Below, one piece after another: positions 38,584 through 47,782 of a stretch of 64,000 nt of DNA. A program made the position numbers and the translations under genes. This stretch comes from Novosphingobium sp. (GTDB lineage Bacteria > Pseudomonadota > Alphaproteobacteria > Sphingomonadales > Sphingomonadaceae): contig JADJYM010000004.1 of NCBI GenBank assembly GCA_016719755.1, positions 62,001 to 126,000 of the forward strand. The letters are read 5' to 3'. Each line of letters begins with the position of its first letter. Position 1 is the first letter of the stretch. A model generated the notes under the pieces. That model was not told the origin of the DNA. It made no database searches and worked only from the letters and a program-made list of their open reading frames with translations.

Positions 38584-38966
38584 CAGGGCGCTTTCGCCGG
38601 AGCAGGTGCAATGTCCCCGGCGGGCGGCTGATCAGCCTCTCCGGCGGGGCTGCCAGCATCGTCTGAGAGCCCTTGTGAGCCGTTCGTGCCCGGGTCAGTG
38701 CCGATAAGAGCCGCTTCTGCCGAAGCCGGATGGGGGTTGGCGGCCATGATCGACTCGTTCTGTTCGCGCCACTTGCGCTCCATCTCCTCCATCTCCGCCT
38801 CGCGGATCATGGTCTCGATGCCCGAACGGAAATGGCCGGAAACCCGCCGTACCTTGCCGATCCAGCGTCCCGCCGTGCGAAGCGCCAGCGGCAGATCCTT
38901 GGGGCCGATCACGACGATCGCCACGATGACGATCAGCAGCAACTCGGACGCGCCGATATCGAACAC
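38583..38966 (-). CDS. tatB: Twin-arginine translocase subunit TatB
   Basis: Partner of TatC in substrate recognition. 127 residues: short periplasmic end, one TM at about 6-20 (ELLLIVIVAIVVIGP), a GPKDLPLALRTAGRW hinge, then an amphipathic helix (about 24-75) and a disordered Pro/Ala-rich tail. The start FDIGASELLLI is the TatB signature, which distinguishes it from TatA. It lies 18 bp after tatA. Confidence 0.95.
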   Translation of the reverse strand: MFDIGASELLLIVIVAIVVIGPKDLPLALRTAGRWIGKVRRVSGHFRSGIETMIREAEMEEMERKWREQNESIMAANPHPASAEAALIGTDPGTNGSQGLSDDAGSPAGEADQPPAGDIAPAPAKAP

Positions 38967-38984
38967 GGGCGCGACTCCTGCGGA

Positions 38985-39224
38985 TCAGGGCTGTTCGGAC
39001 TTGCTCGCCTCGGTGGCGGCAGGGGTCGCGGAATCGGCGGGCTGGGCAGGAATGCGGGCCGGTGGCGGGCTGGCCGGCTTGTTCTCCTCGTCAGCGATGC
39101 CCTGCTTGAAGCTTTTGATTCCCTTGCCGAAATCACCCATGATCTCGGAAATCCGGCCGCGCCCGAACAGCACCAGCACGACCAGCAGCACGATAATCCA
39201 GTGCCAGAGCGAAAAACCACCCAT
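38985..39224 (-). CDS. tatA: Twin-arginine translocase subunit TatA
   Basis: Pore-forming Tat subunit, 79 residues. The N-terminus [20 protein letters not shown] has the single TM followed by the [20 protein letters not shown] amphipathic helix, typical of TatA/E. The C-terminal 30 residues are Pro/Ala-rich and probably disordered. It begins the tatABC run 52 bp after scpB and shares its direction. Confidence 0.95.
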   Translation of the reverse strand: MGGFSLWHWIIVLLVVLVLFGRGRISEIMGDFGKGIKSFKQGIADEENKPASPPPARIPAQPADSATPAATEASKSEQP

Positions 39225-39276
39225 TGCGAAAACTCCGAAAATTGGCTGGAGCTGCCCCGGCTCCTCGGTTGCCTAT

Positions 39277-39885
39277 CTAGGCGCTTTCCTCCCCACTTGC
39301 CAGTGGGGCTTGGGATTCTCCGTCAGGTGGTTCTTCCATCGCCGCCGCCAGCGCGTCCTCGACCGGATCGAGCAACCCGGCGGCGCGCAGTTCGTCGATC
39401 CCGGGCAGATCGCGGCGGCTTTCGAGGCCGAAATGGGTCAGGAAATCCGGCGTCGTCGCATAGATCACCGGGCGCCCCGGCACCTCGCGCCGCCCGGCGA
39501 TCCGCACCCAGCCCGCCTCCATCAGCACGTCGAGCGTGCCCTTGGCGGTCTGCACCCCGCGGATTGCCTCGATCTCGGCGCGGCTGACCGGTTCGTGATA
39601 GGCGACGATCGCCAGCACTTCGGTCGCCGCCCGCGACAGGCGGCGGCTTTCCTCGCGTTCGCGGCGCAGCAGGTGGGCCAGATCGGGCGCGGTCTGGAAA
39701 TGCCAGAGCTTGCCGCGCTGGACCAGCTCAACCCCGCGCCCTTCGTAATGCGCCGCCAGTTCCTCCAGCGCATCACGCACCGCCGCGCCGCCAAGATGCG
39801 CGGAAATCTCCGCCTCGCTGATCGGCGCCTCGGCCGCGAACAGCGCCGCCTCGACCGCACGGACGAGGTCGTCGGGGCGGTTCAC
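39277..39885 (-). CDS. scpB: Segregation and condensation protein B (ScpB)
   Basis: Kleisin-binding winged-helix protein of the Smc-ScpAB condensin complex. 202 residues. Two winged-helix domains: first about 5-75 (VEAALFAAEAPISEAEISAHL), second with TEVLAIVAYHEPVSRAEIEAIRG and VIYATTPDFLTHFGL, the strongest ScpB signature. The acidic, Pro-rich C-terminus is variable in the family. ATG 39885 overlaps the scpA stop. Alphaproteobacteria with ScpAB normally carry Smc elsewhere. Confidence 0.95.
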   Translation of the reverse strand: MNRPDDLVRAVEAALFAAEAPISEAEISAHLGGAAVRDALEELAAHYEGRGVELVQRGKLWHFQTAPDLAHLLRREREESRRLSRAATEVLAIVAYHEPVSRAEIEAIRGVQTAKGTLDVLMEAGWVRIAGRREVPGRPVIYATTPDFLTHFGLESRRDLPGIDELRAAGLLDPVEDALAAAMEEPPDGESQAPLASGEESA

Positions 39886-40682
39886 CCCTTGACTCCCCGC
39901 AGCAGCAGCGGGCCGAACACCTGCTCCTGCGCCAGTTCCGCCTTGCCCAGCCGGGCAAGTTCAAGCGCGGCAACGAAACTGGAGGCAAGCGCCGAGCGAC
40001 GCAGGCGCGGATCGGCATGGGGCGGCAGGAAATCGCGCAGCTCCATCCAGTCGAGATTGACCCCAAGCAGCGATGACACCCGCGACAGCGCCGAATCCAG
40101 CGTCATCACCATCCGGTCGCGGACCATGTGGACCACCGGCTGGGTGCGCACCTTGACCTGACCATAGGCCTGGATCAGCGCGAACCAGTCGCACTGCCAC
40201 TTGTGCTTGCGATCGACGCGCAGCCCTTCGGGCGCACCGCGCAGGAACACGTCACGGCCCAGCCGGTCGCGCGCCATCAACCGCGCTGCGGCGTCGCGCA
40301 TCGCCGCCAGCCGCTGAAGGCGGAGATGCAGGCGCAGCGCCAGTTCCTCGGGACTGGGATCGGGCTGTTCTTCGCGCGGGAGCAGCAGCGCGGACTTGAG
40401 GTAAGCAAGCCAGGCGGCCATCACCAGGTAATCCGCCGCCAGTTCCAGCCGCAGGGCTTCGGCACGCTCGATATAGGTCAGGTACTGGTCGACCAGTTCG
40501 AGGATCGAAATCCGCCGCAGATCGACCTTCTGCCGCCGCGCCAGATCGAGCAGCAGATCGAGCGGACCTTCCCAGCCGTCAAGCTCCAGATAGAGCGCGG
40601 CGTCCTCGCTCGCGGCAGCGGCGGGACCGTCCCAGTCGTCAGCCAGCAGGCTCAGCGCCGGGCTATCGACCTCCTGCATCAT
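39882..40682 (-). CDS. scpA: Segregation and condensation protein A (ScpA)
   Basis: Kleisin subunit bridging Smc heads. 266 residues. N-terminal Smc-neck-binding part contains LELDGWEGPLDLLLDLARRQKVDL, followed by the helical ILELVDQYLTYIERAE and AADYLVMAAWLAYLKSALLLP, all hallmark ScpA segments. The C-terminal winged helix (SSFVAALELARLGKAELAQE) is complete. It has a roughly 30-residue extension before the conserved part, which is common in sphingomonads. ATG 40682 overlaps the nagZ stop. Confidence 0.95.
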   Translation of the reverse strand: MMQEVDSPALSLLADDWDGPAAAASEDAALYLELDGWEGPLDLLLDLARRQKVDLRRISILELVDQYLTYIERAEALRLELAADYLVMAAWLAYLKSALLLPREEQPDPSPEELALRLHLRLQRLAAMRDAAARLMARDRLGRDVFLRGAPEGLRVDRKHKWQCDWFALIQAYGQVKVRTQPVVHMVRDRMVMTLDSALSRVSSLLGVNLDWMELRDFLPPHADPRLRRSALASSFVAALELARLGKAELAQEQVFGPLLLRGVKG

Positions 40683-41695
40683 GCTGCGGCCACCAGCCCC
40701 AGCAGCGCATCGCGCCGCGCGATCAGGTCCGCCTGAGTGCCGCTGGCCCCGTCCAGCCGGGTGACCGCCAGTGCCCGATCCAGCCGGGTGGTGGCTGCCG
40801 CGGACATTGCCCCTGCCCGCTCGCAGATCCCGGTCATATCATCCATCTTCGCCCAGCAGTTTAGAGCAATGTCACAGCCCGCCGCCAGCGCGCGTTCGGC
40901 GCGTTCGGGCACGCTGCCGTCCAGGGCTTCCATGTCCAGATCGTCGGTCAGCAGCAGCCCCGAAAAGCCGATCCGCTGGCGAATGATTTCGTGAATGACG
41001 AACGGCGACTGGGTGGCAGGATGCTCCGCGTCCCAGGCGGTGAAGCGGATATGCCCGGTCATTGCCATCGGCGCGTCGCGCAGCGCACGAAACGGGACGA
41101 TATCGGCGGCAAGCTCGACCTCGCTTGCGGTGACGGTGGGCAGTTCCTTGTGGCTGTCCGCTCCGGCGCGGCCATGGCCGGGCATGTGCTTGATCGTGCC
41201 GCAAATGCCCGCACGGGCCAGTCCATCAAGCACCGCGCGACCGATCGCGGCAACCCGCATCGGCTCGAACCCATAGGCGCGGTCGCCGATCACGTCGTGC
41301 GCGCCCGGCTGCCGGACATCGAGCACCGGGGCGTGGGTGCAGGTGATCCCCGCCTCGGCCAGATCATGGCCCAGCGCCTCGGCATTGGCGCGCGCCGCCT
41401 CGATCGCGCTGGCGGGAGCAAGCTCGTACAACGCGTCAAACGCCGCTCCGGCCGGCCAGGCGGCCCAGACCGGCGGCTTCATCCGCGCGACCCGCCCGCC
41501 TTCCTGGTCGATGGTAATCAGCAGGGCATCGCGCCCATGAATCGCGCGCAGGTCATCGGTCAAAGCGCGAAGCTGGGCCCGGCTTTCGACATTGCGACCG
41601 AACAGGATGTAGCCCGCCGGATCGGCCTCGCGAAAGAAGGCGCGCTCATCGGCGGACAGGCTGGTTCCGGAAAGGCCGAAGATCGCGGGTGTCAT
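40679..41695 (-). CDS. nagZ: Beta-N-acetylhexosaminidase NagZ
   Basis: GH3 cytosolic enzyme releasing GlcNAc from anhydro-muropeptides during peptidoglycan recycling. 338 residues. Catalytic dyad region KHMPGHGRAGADSHKELPTV and nucleophile loop LLTDDLDMEAL are intact. The early LLITIDQEGGRVARMKPP is also a family marker. It belongs to the argS-SPOR-nagZ-scpAB-tatABC block, with an inverted-repeat hairpin before it. Confidence 0.95.
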   Translation of the reverse strand: MTPAIFGLSGTSLSADERAFFREADPAGYILFGRNVESRAQLRALTDDLRAIHGRDALLITIDQEGGRVARMKPPVWAAWPAGAAFDALYELAPASAIEAARANAEALGHDLAEAGITCTHAPVLDVRQPGAHDVIGDRAYGFEPMRVAAIGRAVLDGLARAGICGTIKHMPGHGRAGADSHKELPTVTASEVELAADIVPFRALRDAPMAMTGHIRFTAWDAEHPATQSPFVIHEIIRQRIGFSGLLLTDDLDMEALDGSVPERAERALAAGCDIALNCWAKMDDMTGICERAGAMSAAATTRLDRALAVTRLDGASGTQADLIARRDALLGLVAAA

Positions 41696-41713
41696 AGTGC
41701 CCGGAAAGTCGCA

Positions 41714-41746
41714 GGAACGCCCCCGCTGTGCAAGCGGCGGCGTTCC
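41714..41746 (-). terminator. Strong hairpin between the SPOR gene and nagZ
   Basis: Arms 41714-41727 and 41733-41746 pair over 14 bp with one mismatch and a 5-nt loop. No T-run follows on the minus strand, so it is a partial terminator, attenuator or mRNA-stabilising stem rather than a classic terminator. Confidence 0.5.
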
Positions 41747-41765
41747 ATCGCGTGTGGATTACGCG

Positions 41766-42521
41766 TTACTTGACCTGGCAGGAGATGCCGGCGGCCTTGA
41801 GCTTTCCGCACAGCGCCTGCGCGCCAGCGGCATCGCCGGCCACGGCCTGGAGGCGATAGACCTTGCCGATGTCGGCGCTGCCTTCGATCACCCGGTGCGA
41901 CACGCCCGAGAGAGCGCCGTTCGACTGGCCGACCAGCTTGCTCCAGCCTGCTTCCGCCGCCGCCTTGGACGAGAAGGCGCCAACCTGCACGCCAACCCCG
42001 CCACTCACCGGAGCCGGGGCAGCCGGGCTGGCGGATGCGGCAGGCTTCGGTGCAGGAGCCGCCGCCGCGACTGAGGCGCTGGCGACAGGCGCGGGGGCCG
42101 CCGTTTCGCCGCCCAGCTGAGCCGGACGGGTCTGACCCTCGGACACGGCAAAGCTCGAATCGCCGGTGCCGTCGAAGGTCTTGCCGCCCGGATCCTTGGG
42201 CGCTTCCTTGTAGGGATCGGCCGGCGCGGCAATCGTGCTGCCATCAGCTACCAGCGCGGGATCGGGGCTGCGGTGCGTCGCCCACCAGATTGCGCCGACG
42301 ATCGCCGCCAAAACGATGAGGCCGATCGCCAGCAGCCCGATCAGGCGGCCGGTGCCCGTGTCCTCTTCTTCCTCATAGCCGTCATCCGCGCTTTCAAGCC
42401 AGGGCAGGCGCCCCTCTTCTTCGGCAAGCTCAAGCTGGTCGGTCTCGAGCGGCTGATCTTCGCCGCTGTCCCAGTCCTGCTCTTGCCCGTCGTCGCCGAT
42501 CCGCTCGTTATCGCCCGCCAT
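41766..42521 (-). CDS. SPOR-domain membrane protein
   Basis: Probable septal peptidoglycan-binding protein. 251 residues from ATG 42521, which has GGAGG 10 bp upstream; a GTG two codons earlier is possible. Very acidic cytoplasmic N-terminus (about 1-58), one TM (about 60-80), an Ala/Pro-rich periplasmic linker, and a C-terminal SPOR domain from about residue 172 (GVGVQVGAFSSKAAAEAGWSK) binding denuded glycan strands. It directly follows argS and precedes nagZ. Confidence 0.9.
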   Translation of the reverse strand: MAGDNERIGDDGQEQDWDSGEDQPLETDQLELAEEEGRLPWLESADDGYEEEEDTGTGRLIGLLAIGLIVLAAIVGAIWWATHRSPDPALVADGSTIAAPADPYKEAPKDPGGKTFDGTGDSSFAVSEGQTRPAQLGGETAAPAPVASASVAAAAPAPKPAASASPAAPAPVSGGVGVQVGAFSSKAAAEAGWSKLVGQSNGALSGVSHRVIEGSADIGKVYRLQAVAGDAAGAQALCGKLKAAGISCQVK

Positions 42522-42523
42522 GC

Positions 42524-44269
42524 TCACATTTCCTCCACCGCCTCGACCCCCAGCAGGGCAAGGCCATTTCGGACAAGTTGCCCGATTTGCGAGGCAAGAT
42601 AAAGTCTTGCGCCGGTCAGTTTACCATCCTGTGCCACGATGAAGCGCTTTTCCGGACGGTCGTTGCCGACATTCCAGTAACCATGAAACCCGGCGGCGAG
42701 GTCATAGAGGAAGAAGGCCACGCGGTGCGGCTCGCGCGCGGCGGCGGCGGCTTCGACCAGGCGCGGGAACTGCGCGGCGAGCCGGATTAGCGCCAGCTCC
42801 TCCTCGCCCAGCAGGTCCAGACCTTCGGGCGAAGGCGCAAAGCCCTCCGCAGCGCCCTTGCGCAGGGTCGAGCAGATCCGCGCGTGGGCGTACTGCACGT
42901 AGAACACCGGGTTGTCCTTCGATGCCTCCACCACCTTGGCAAAGTCGAAGTCCATCTGCGCTTCGGGCTTGCGGGTCAGCATGGTGAAGCGCACCACGTC
43001 CTTGCCCACTTCGCGCACGACATCGGCCAGCGTCACGAAAGTGCCCGCGCGCTTCGACATCTTTACCGGCTCGCCATCGCGCAGCAGCTGGACCATCTGC
43101 ACCAGCTTGACCTCGAAAGGCACGGTGCGGCCTTCAGCGCCGGTCAGCGCCGCAACGGCGGCCTTGATCCGCTTGACCGTGCCGGCATGGTCCGCGCCCC
43201 AGATATCGACCAGCGCGTCGGCATTGGCGGCCTTCTGGTAGTGATAGGCCAGGTCCGCGCCGAAATAGGTCCAGTTGCCGTCGCTCTTGCGGATCGGGCG
43301 GTCCTGATCGTCGCCAAACCTGGTCGAGCGGAACAGTGGCAGTTCAACCGGTTCCCAGTCCTCGGGCGTCTTGCCCTTGGGCGCTTCGAGATGCCCGTCG
43401 TAGACGAGATCGTGCTGACGCAGCCACTTCTCAGCCTCTTCCGGCTTGCCGGCGGCCTGGAGCTCGGCCTCGGAGGAGAACACGTCATGGCGGATGCCGA
43501 GCAGTGCCAGATCGTCGCGAATCATCGCCATCATGTCCGCCACCGCTTCGGTGCGGAACAGGTCGATCCATTCGCCTTCCGGCGCCTCCACGAACCTGCT
43601 CCCGTAATGAGTCGCCAGCCGGTGCCCGGTCGGCACGAGATAGGCACCGGGATAGAGACCTTCGGGGATCTCCCCGATCTCGATCCCCAAGGCTTCCTTG
43701 TAGCGCAGATGGACCGAACGGGCGAGCACCTGAACCTGTGCCCCCGCATCGTTGACGTAGTATTCGCGAATCACCTTGTGCCCGGCGTATTCCAGCAGGG
43801 TCGCCAGCGCATCGCCAACCACCGCGCCCCGGCAGTGGCCCATGTGCATCGGCCCGGTGGGGTTGGCAGAGACGTATTCCACGTTGACCGTGCTACCGCC
43901 GCCGAAGGTTGAACGACCATAGTCCGCTCCCAGCGCGGCAATCGCGCGCAGCTCTTCCAGCCACAGGGCGGCATCGAGCCGCAGGTTGAGGAACCCCGGC
44001 CCGGCAATCTCCACTCCGGTCACGCCCGGCACCTTGCGCAGTTCGGCGGCAAGTGCCTCAGCCAGCGCGCGCGGGTTGCTCCCGGCGGGCTTGGCCAGCA
44101 CCATCGCCGCGTTGGTTGCCAGATCGCCGTGCGAAGGATCGCGCGGCGGCTCCACCGCCACGGCAGCGCGGCTGAGGCCCGCAGGCAGCGTGCCTGCCGC
44201 GACCAACGCGTCGAGTGCGGCTGCGACATGACCGGCAAATGCGGCGTGGAGGGTTTTGGTCTGGGTCAT
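42524..44269 (-). CDS. argS: Arginyl-tRNA synthetase ArgS
   Basis: Charges tRNA-Arg. 581 residues from ATG 44269 (ten upstream in-frame codons are unconserved). The N-terminal Add-1 domain contains GPGFLNLRLD. The class I HIGH-type sequence is HMGH at 142-145 in SANPTGPMHMGHCRGA, and the KMSKR loop is complete (PVKMSKRAGTFVTL). The C-terminal DALR anticodon-binding domain (PEKRFIVAQ... LASQIGQLVRNGLALLGV) is intact. It starts the argS-tat block. Confidence 0.97.
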   Translation of the reverse strand: MTQTKTLHAAFAGHVAAALDALVAAGTLPAGLSRAAVAVEPPRDPSHGDLATNAAMVLAKPAGSNPRALAEALAAELRKVPGVTGVEIAGPGFLNLRLDAALWLEELRAIAALGADYGRSTFGGGSTVNVEYVSANPTGPMHMGHCRGAVVGDALATLLEYAGHKVIREYYVNDAGAQVQVLARSVHLRYKEALGIEIGEIPEGLYPGAYLVPTGHRLATHYGSRFVEAPEGEWIDLFRTEAVADMMAMIRDDLALLGIRHDVFSSEAELQAAGKPEEAEKWLRQHDLVYDGHLEAPKGKTPEDWEPVELPLFRSTRFGDDQDRPIRKSDGNWTYFGADLAYHYQKAANADALVDIWGADHAGTVKRIKAAVAALTGAEGRTVPFEVKLVQMVQLLRDGEPVKMSKRAGTFVTLADVVREVGKDVVRFTMLTRKPEAQMDFDFAKVVEASKDNPVFYVQYAHARICSTLRKGAAEGFAPSPEGLDLLGEEELALIRLAAQFPRLVEAAAAAREPHRVAFFLYDLAAGFHGYWNVGNDRPEKRFIVAQDGKLTGARLYLASQIGQLVRNGLALLGVEAVEEM

Positions 44270-44305
44270 CGCGGGAACCTTCGGTTCGCTGATCTGCAAA
44301 TGAAA

Positions 44306-44332
44306 GCGCCCCTACCGCCAAGGCAGGGGCGC
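44306..44332 (-). terminator. Rho-independent terminator after the 44368 lipoprotein gene
   Basis: Read on the minus strand: GCGCCCCT / AGGGGCGC, with an inner CC/GG extension, then TTTCATTT (down to about 44299). It lies between the lipoprotein gene and argS. Confidence 0.8.
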
Positions 44333-44367
44333 GGCAAGAAATGCGGGCGCGCCGGAGCGCGCGCACG

Positions 44368-45036
44368 TCATCGGGTGGCGTTGTAGGTCAGCTGCTGCTG
44401 ATCGAGCTGAAAACCCACCAGCACTTCGAACGTGGCGCGGGCCACCGCTGCCTTGACCTCGGGCACGGCGAGCGGATCGATCGCGGCGTCAATGTCACCG
44501 GCCTTGCGCTTGCGGGTGATGCGCTTGCGGACATCGGCCGGCAAGGTCGCCTCGGCCCGGTCGATATAGGCGCCGCCCTGCCCGGTCGCAGTGGCGCGCT
44601 CCTGTCCATCGGCAAAGGTCAGGGTGACGTTGGCGACACGCTTGGAAATCACGGCCGTGCCGCCGCGCAGAACGGTGACGAAGTAGGGCAGCGTGACGGT
44701 CCGCGCGCCGCGCGTGTCGGTGCGCCGTGCCGAAACGGTGAAGGTGACGCTGGAATAGACCTTGGGGCTGGTGGCGGCTTTCTTGCCATCGCTGCACTGG
44801 CTGCGCACGTTGCTCATGGCCGCGACAAGATCGATATTGTCGGCCGTGGCGCCAGCCGCAGCGCTGCGGAACAGGGTGATATCCCCGGTATGGTCGGGTA
44901 CACCCACTGCCGGACAGGCGCTGCGGATCGCGGTGATACCCACCCCTTCATCGACGACGATATCGCCGGAAGTCTTGCAACCAGCCAGCGCGGCAGCAAG
45001 GGCAACGGCGGTAAGCAGGCGAAAACGAGCGGTCAT
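44368..45036 (-). CDS. Putative lipoprotein, unknown function
   Basis: 222 residues. Signal peptide II with lipobox LAGC (cysteine about residue 20). The mature part (about 200 residues) is beta-rich by sequence, with alternating hydrophobic stretches (SSVTFTVSARR, YFVTVLRGG, RVANVTLTF), then a helical end FEVLVGFQLDQQQLTY. I do not recognise the family. It is divergent from ispH by 70 bp and followed by a terminator. Confidence 0.75.
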   Translation of the reverse strand: MTARFRLLTAVALAAALAGCKTSGDIVVDEGVGITAIRSACPAVGVPDHTGDITLFRSAAAGATADNIDLVAAMSNVRSQCSDGKKAATSPKVYSSVTFTVSARRTDTRGARTVTLPYFVTVLRGGTAVISKRVANVTLTFADGQERATATGQGGAYIDRAEATLPADVRKRITRKRKAGDIDAAIDPLAVPEVKAAVARATFEVLVGFQLDQQQLTYNATR

Positions 45037-45106
45037 GAAGGCATCCTTGCAAATCTGCTGGCACCTGCCCTAGCGGCGCGCGCGGCAAAGCGCTAGAGGC
45101 CGCTTG

Positions 45107-46069
45107 ATGAACGCACCCTTTCCGCCATCGGGCAAGCCCCCCCTTCGGCTGTTGCTGGCCGCCCCGCGCGGGTTCTGCGCGGGGGTCGACCGCGCGATCG
45201 ACATCGTCGAACTGGCGCTGAAGCGCTACGGCGCACCCGTCTATGTCCGCCACGAAATCGTCCACAACCGCTATGTGGTCGACGCACTGAAGGCCAAGGG
45301 CGCCGTGTTCGTCGAGGAACTGGACGAGGTGCCGGACGGCGTACCGGTGGTGTTCAGCGCGCACGGCGTGCCCAAATCCGTGCCCGCCGCCGCCACGACA
45401 CGCGGGCTGGACTGGCTCGATGCCACCTGCCCGCTGGTCAGCAAGGTCCACCGTCAGGCCGAACGCCAGATCGAGGCCGGGCGGCATATCCTGTTCATCG
45501 GACACAAGGGCCACCCGGAAGTGATCGGCACACTGGGTCAGGTGCCCGAAGGGGCAATAACCCTGATCGAGACCGTGGCCGATGTCGGCGCCCTGCACTT
45601 CGCCGATGGCGCGCCGCTCGCCTTCCTGACGCAGACCACGCTTTCGGTCGATGATACGGCCGAAGTCGTCGCCGCATTGCGCGCCCGCTTCCCACAGATC
45701 GTCGGCCCCAAGGCCGAGGACATCTGCTATGCCACGTCCAACCGCCAGCACGCGGTCAAGACCATCGCGCCTGAATGCCAGCTGGTCCTGGTAATCGGGG
45801 CGCCCAACAGTTCGAACTCGGTCCGGCTGGTCGAAGTTGCAGAACGCTGCGGCGCGAAGGCCCGGCTGGTTCAGCGCGGCGCCGACATTGCCATGGAATG
45901 GTTCGAAGGCGTGGAGACCATGGGCCTTACCGCCGGAGCATCCGCGCCGGAGGAACTGGTCCAAGAGGTTATCGACCAGATCGCCGCCTTCCGCGAGATC
46001 ACCCTCGAAACCGTGGTCACGGCCGAGGAAAAGATGGTGTTCAAGCTGCCCCGGCAACTGGTCGACTGA
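45107..46069 (+). CDS. ispH: 4-hydroxy-3-methylbut-2-enyl diphosphate reductase IspH
   Basis: Last step of the MEP isoprenoid pathway; [4Fe-4S] enzyme. 320 residues from ATG 45107 (a TTG one codon upstream is unlikely). The three cluster cysteines are C24 ([11 protein letters not shown]), C108 ([11 protein letters not shown]) and C207 ([11 protein letters not shown]). Substrate residues [17 protein letters not shown] and GAPNSSNS are present. It overlaps thrB by one base in the conserved ispH-thrB-rnhA arrangement. Confidence 0.98.
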   Translation: MNAPFPPSGKPPLRLLLAAPRGFCAGVDRAIDIVELALKRYGAPVYVRHEIVHNRYVVDALKAKGAVFVEELDEVPDGVPVVFSAHGVPKSVPAAATTRGLDWLDATCPLVSKVHRQAERQIEAGRHILFIGHKGHPEVIGTLGQVPEGAITLIETVADVGALHFADGAPLAFLTQTTLSVDDTAEVVAALRARFPQIVGPKAEDICYATSNRQHAVKTIAPECQLVLVIGAPNSSNSVRLVEVAERCGAKARLVQRGADIAMEWFEGVETMGLTAGASAPEELVQEVIDQIAAFREITLETVVTAEEKMVFKLPRQLVD

Positions 46070-47052
46070 TGGCGGTCTATACCCATCTCGGCGCGGAAGA
46101 CCTTGCCGAATTGATCGCCGAGTTCGACGTGGGCGAACTGCGAAGCGCCAAGGGAATTGCCGAGGGGGTATCGAACAGCAACTGGCTGATCGAGACCTCG
46201 GGCAGGGATGGCACGGGCTCACGGTTCATCCTGACGATGTACGAATTCCGGATCGACATTGCCGAACTGCCCTATTTCCTGGGCCTGCTCGATCATCTTG
46301 CCGCCCGCGGTTGCCCGGTGCCGCGCACGATCCACGACCGGACGGGCGCGCTCTATCGTCACATCGGCGACAAGGCGGTTGCGCTGATCGAATATCTCCC
46401 CGGCGTCTCCGTGAGCCACCCGACTGCCGGACAGGCGCGGGCGGTAGGCAGTGCCCTGGCCCGGTTGCACCGCGCCGCGGCAGACTATCCGGCAAGCCGC
46501 GCCAATGGCATGGACCTGGCCGAATCGGAGCGCCTGGCACAGGCCTGCACTCCTGAGGGACTGGCCGAGATCGATCCCGCGTTGCCTGCACTGGTCGAAC
46601 GTGAACTGGCCTCGCTCAAGGCCAACTGGCCAAAGGATCTGCCCCGCTCGGTAATTCACGCCGATCTGTTCCCTGACAATGTCCTGATGCTGGGCGACCA
46701 GGTGACCGGGCTGATCGACTTCTACTTCGCCTGCAATGACATCACCGCCTATGACATCGCGGTTACCCATGCCGCCTGGTGTTTTGCGGGCGACGGGACC
46801 GGCTTTGACCGGGCGGTGTCGGACGCTCTGCTGGCCGGCTATGAGGCCGAGCGCCCGCTGACCGGCGCGGAGCGCGCCGCGCTGTCGGTGCTGGCGCAAG
46901 GGGCGGCACTGCGTTTCCTGATGTCGCGCGCCTATGACTGGCTCAACACCCCCAAGGGCGCGCTGGTGATGCCCAAGGATCCGATGGCCTTCGCGCGGCG
47001 GCTGGAATTCTATGCCGATCCCGCGAACCGCGCGATTTTCGCCGCATCGTGA
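46069..47052 (+). CDS. thrB: Homoserine kinase type II (ThrB/HSK2)
   Basis: ATP-dependent phosphorylation of homoserine in threonine biosynthesis. 327 residues from ATG 46069 (TGATG with ispH). The fold is aminoglycoside-phosphotransferase-like, not [19 protein letters not shown] near 28-42, catalytic loop [13 protein letters not shown] and metal-binding [16 protein letters not shown]. The family is typical of alpha- and betaproteobacteria and lies between ispH and rnhA as here. Stop overlaps the rnhA GTG. Confidence 0.96.
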   Translation: MAVYTHLGAEDLAELIAEFDVGELRSAKGIAEGVSNSNWLIETSGRDGTGSRFILTMYEFRIDIAELPYFLGLLDHLAARGCPVPRTIHDRTGALYRHIGDKAVALIEYLPGVSVSHPTAGQARAVGSALARLHRAAADYPASRANGMDLAESERLAQACTPEGLAEIDPALPALVERELASLKANWPKDLPRSVIHADLFPDNVLMLGDQVTGLIDFYFACNDITAYDIAVTHAAWCFAGDGTGFDRAVSDALLAGYEAERPLTGAERAALSVLAQGAALRFLMSRAYDWLNTPKGALVMPKDPMAFARRLEFYADPANRAIFAAS

Positions 47053-47483
47053 AGCGGGTCGAGATTTTTACCGACGGTGCTTGCAAGGGCAACCCCGGCC
47101 CCGGTGGCTGGGGCGCGATCCTGCGCATGGGACACCACGAGAAGGAACTGTCGGGCGGCGAGTCGGCCACCACCAACAACCGCATGGAACTGACCGGCGC
47201 GATCCGCGCGCTCCAAGCGCTAAAACAGCCCTGCGAAGTCCACCTCCACACCGACAGCCGCTATGTGATCGACGGGATTACCGGCTGGATCTTCGGCTGG
47301 CAGAAGAACGGATGGAAGAACGCCGCGAAAAAACCGGTGCTTAACGCCGACCTGTGGCAGGAACTGCTTGTCGCCACGCGCGGACACAAGATCCAGTGGA
47401 TCTGGGTCAAGGGCCACGATGGCCACCCCGAAAACGAACGTGCAGACAAGCTGGCCAGCGACGCCGCACTGGCGGCACGCTAG
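47049..47483 (+). CDS. rnhA: Ribonuclease HI
   Basis: Cleaves RNA in RNA-DNA hybrids. 144 residues from GTG 47049, overlapping the thrB stop. Catalytic carboxylates D9 ([14 protein letters not shown]), E47 (NNRMELTG), D69 (HTDSRYV) and D133 (NERADKLA) are all present, with the conserved histidine H123 in KGHDGHPEN. The Lys/Trp-rich basic protrusion ([12 protein letters not shown]) is also present. Confidence 0.97.
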   Translation: MKRVEIFTDGACKGNPGPGGWGAILRMGHHEKELSGGESATTNNRMELTGAIRALQALKQPCEVHLHTDSRYVIDGITGWIFGWQKNGWKNAAKKPVLNADLWQELLVATRGHKIQWIWVKGHDGHPENERADKLASDAALAAR

Positions 47484-47536
47484 CCAGGCAATCAGACAGT
47501 TCCGTCCGTTCGCATCAAGGGGTGGGCCTAAATGGC

Positions 47537-47722
47537 TCAGGCGTCAGTGGTGGTATCGACCGTTTCCGCGCCAGGACCATTCTTCTTGATCGATTCGATC
47601 GCGTTCTTGGCACTGGCCTTGCTGGAATAGCCCTCGGTCCAGAAGATCGTTTCCGAATTGTAGCAGAAGTACGCGACGAATTCCCCGGCCTTGTTCTTCC
47701 GGATCTCGAAACGGTGCGCCAT
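47537..47722 (-). CDS. DUF1508 (YegP-like) small protein
   Basis: 61 residues. MAHRFEIRKNKAGEFVAYFCYNS.. and SEGYSSKASAKNAIESIKKN-type sequence (EGYSSKASAKNAIESI) are the YegP/DUF1508 pattern, a small beta-alpha fold of unknown function, often in one or two repeats; only one is present here. A 7-bp inverted repeat (GCTAACC/GGTTAGC) lies upstream. Monocistronic on the minus strand. Confidence 0.85.
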   Translation of the reverse strand: MAHRFEIRKNKAGEFVAYFCYNSETIFWTEGYSSKASAKNAIESIKKNGPGAETVDTTTDA

Positions 47723-47748
47723 GTCCCAAACCTTTCCTATTCGCTGAA

Positions 47749-47771
47749 GCTAACCCAAGGTTAGCCTAACC
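47749..47771. repeat. Inverted repeat GCTAACC-CAA-GGTTAGC plus third CTAACC
   Basis: Perfect 7-bp arms (47749-47755, 47759-47765) with a 3-nt loop, followed by CTAACC at 47766-47771. It sits 27-49 bp upstream of the DUF1508 start and 12 bp beyond the stop of the FAD oxidoreductase gene. Operator or weak terminator; undecided. Confidence 0.5.
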
Positions 47772-47782
47772 ACCACGATTCG

